Notes under the pieces: generated by a model | What the model saw: only the letters and a program-made list of their open reading frames with translations | Told to the model about the DNA's origin: nothing | The model's database searches: none | Shown: positions 63,590 to 64,000 of the stretch, in pieces | Layout: each line of letters starts with the position of its first letter | Position numbering within the stretch: the first letter of the stretch is position 1 | Translations under genes and position numbers: made by a program | Origin: Bacillota bacterium | GTDB lineage: Bacteria > Bacillota > Clostridia > Peptostreptococcales > Anaerovoracaceae | Direction: 5' to 3' | Length of the DNA: 64,000 nt | Assembly (NCBI GenBank): GCA_030536355.1 | Contig: JAUNQD010000003.1 | Span: 46,906-110,905, forward strand

Positions 63590-63868
63590 TTATTTAATAT
63601 CAAATATAACATATAACGATACATATACGATAAACACAAATAAAAGTGCCGTAATCAAAAACACATACAACATCTTTTTTCCCAAGATTCTAGCTTCCAG
63701 AACACCTGCAAATACTGCAGATAATGACAGTGAAATCAACATCATTTCATCACTTAGTGATTCTTTTATTCCTGTCAAATGTATAATCGCAGCTGATAAT
63801 AACGTCAATAAAATAAAAACAATAAATGATAACATCATCACTTTTACGGTTTTTCTTAAAATCTCCAT
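63590..63868 (-). CDS. Small TIGR04086-like membrane protein
   Basis: 92 residues with four hydrophobic stretches. The pattern of a short tail, helix, and SLSAVFAGVLEARILGKK followed by two helices resembles the TIGR04086 family, which often lies beside yajC and secDF in Clostridia. Function is unknown. GGGAGGTGG precedes the ATG by 4-5 nt. Upstream DNA to the window end holds no other gene. Confidence 0.7.
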   Translation of the reverse strand: MEILRKTVKVMMLSFIVFILLTLLSAAIIHLTGIKESLSDEMMLISLSLSAVFAGVLEARILGKKMLYVFLITALLFVFIVYVSLYVIFDIK

Positions 63869-64000
63869 ATTCCACCTCCCTTTTAAATATATTTTTCTTT
63901 ATTTCATATATAACGAAATATATCAAATAAAAAAGAGATGGTTTCCCTGAACTTGTCAACGAAAAGTAGACAATGAAAAAGAATCATAAGAAGCCTTGTT

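Noticed and set aside
46232..63868. Possible genomic island in the right part
   Set aside because: Gene content, order and codon use are those of a normal clostridial core region; nothing suggests transfer.

Overview
The window looks like chromosomal core DNA from a low-GC, endospore-forming anaerobe of the Clostridia. The evidence is the complete spoIIIA operon, a clostridial pyr operon with both pyrB and pyrI, an MEP isoprenoid pathway gene, an oxygen-independent HemZ, several ferredoxin-type Fe-S proteins, AGGAGG ribosome sites and Firmicute gene orders (alaS-ireB-ruvX, mutS-mutL-miaA, trmR-trhP, relA-dtd-hisS-aspS). A family-level guess such as Anaerovoracaceae/Eubacteriales is inference only. 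No rRNA, tRNA, CRISPR array, complete insertion sequence or prophage was seen.

Left part (1-16.3 kb), mostly plus strand. It holds the 3' end of mnmA, then ridA, and a short minus-strand pair (Fe-S aldo/keto reductase, four-helix-bundle protein) divergent from a saccharopine-dehydrogenase-like gene. Next comes a compact pyrimidine operon, pyrC-K-D-F-E-B-I, behind a very good sigma-A promoter and a dyad/hairpin. alaS, ireB, ruvX and a DUF805 membrane protein follow. After them lies the one clearly foreign-looking segment: an A+T-rich gene for a protein with four zinc-ribbon repeats, a Vsr-like/PD-(D/E)XK nuclease core and a NUMOD1-like tail, followed by about 220 nt of possibly structured 3' RNA and a terminator. 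Convergent to it is a small membrane-anchored LysM protein whose promoter carries three LexA (DinR) boxes, a YneA-type SOS division inhibitor.

Middle part (16.3-45.2 kb), all minus strand. Reading downstream from about 35.6 kb: Asp23, nusB, a TsaD-like paralogue, xseA, xseB, ispA, dxs, tlyA, an aminotransferase, mutS, mutL, miaA, a tyrosine recombinase, a secreted GLUG protein, a YnbB/methionine-gamma-lyase-like enzyme, a TVP38 membrane protein and ilvA, ending in a terminator. Upstream of that lies spoIIIAA-AH, with an unusually short SpoIIIAF of 56 codons. Further upstream is an efp-mltG-trmR-trhP-CBS/CorC-QueG-like unit.

Right part (45.2-64 kb), all minus strand. In transcription order: a TIGR04086-like membrane protein, secDF, relA, dtd, a metallo-beta-lactamase hydrolase, hemZ, hisS, aspS, sstT, nadD, yqeK, rsfS, leuS, rnj and a YlbF-family protein. 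The genes are tightly packed, often overlapping by a few bases, so most are probably translationally coupled.

The strongest candidates for something new are the composite zinc-ribbon/nuclease gene with its 3' RNA, the SOS-controlled LysM gene detached from lexA, the miniature SpoIIIAF, and the pyr promoter dyad in an operon that shows no PyrR attenuator.
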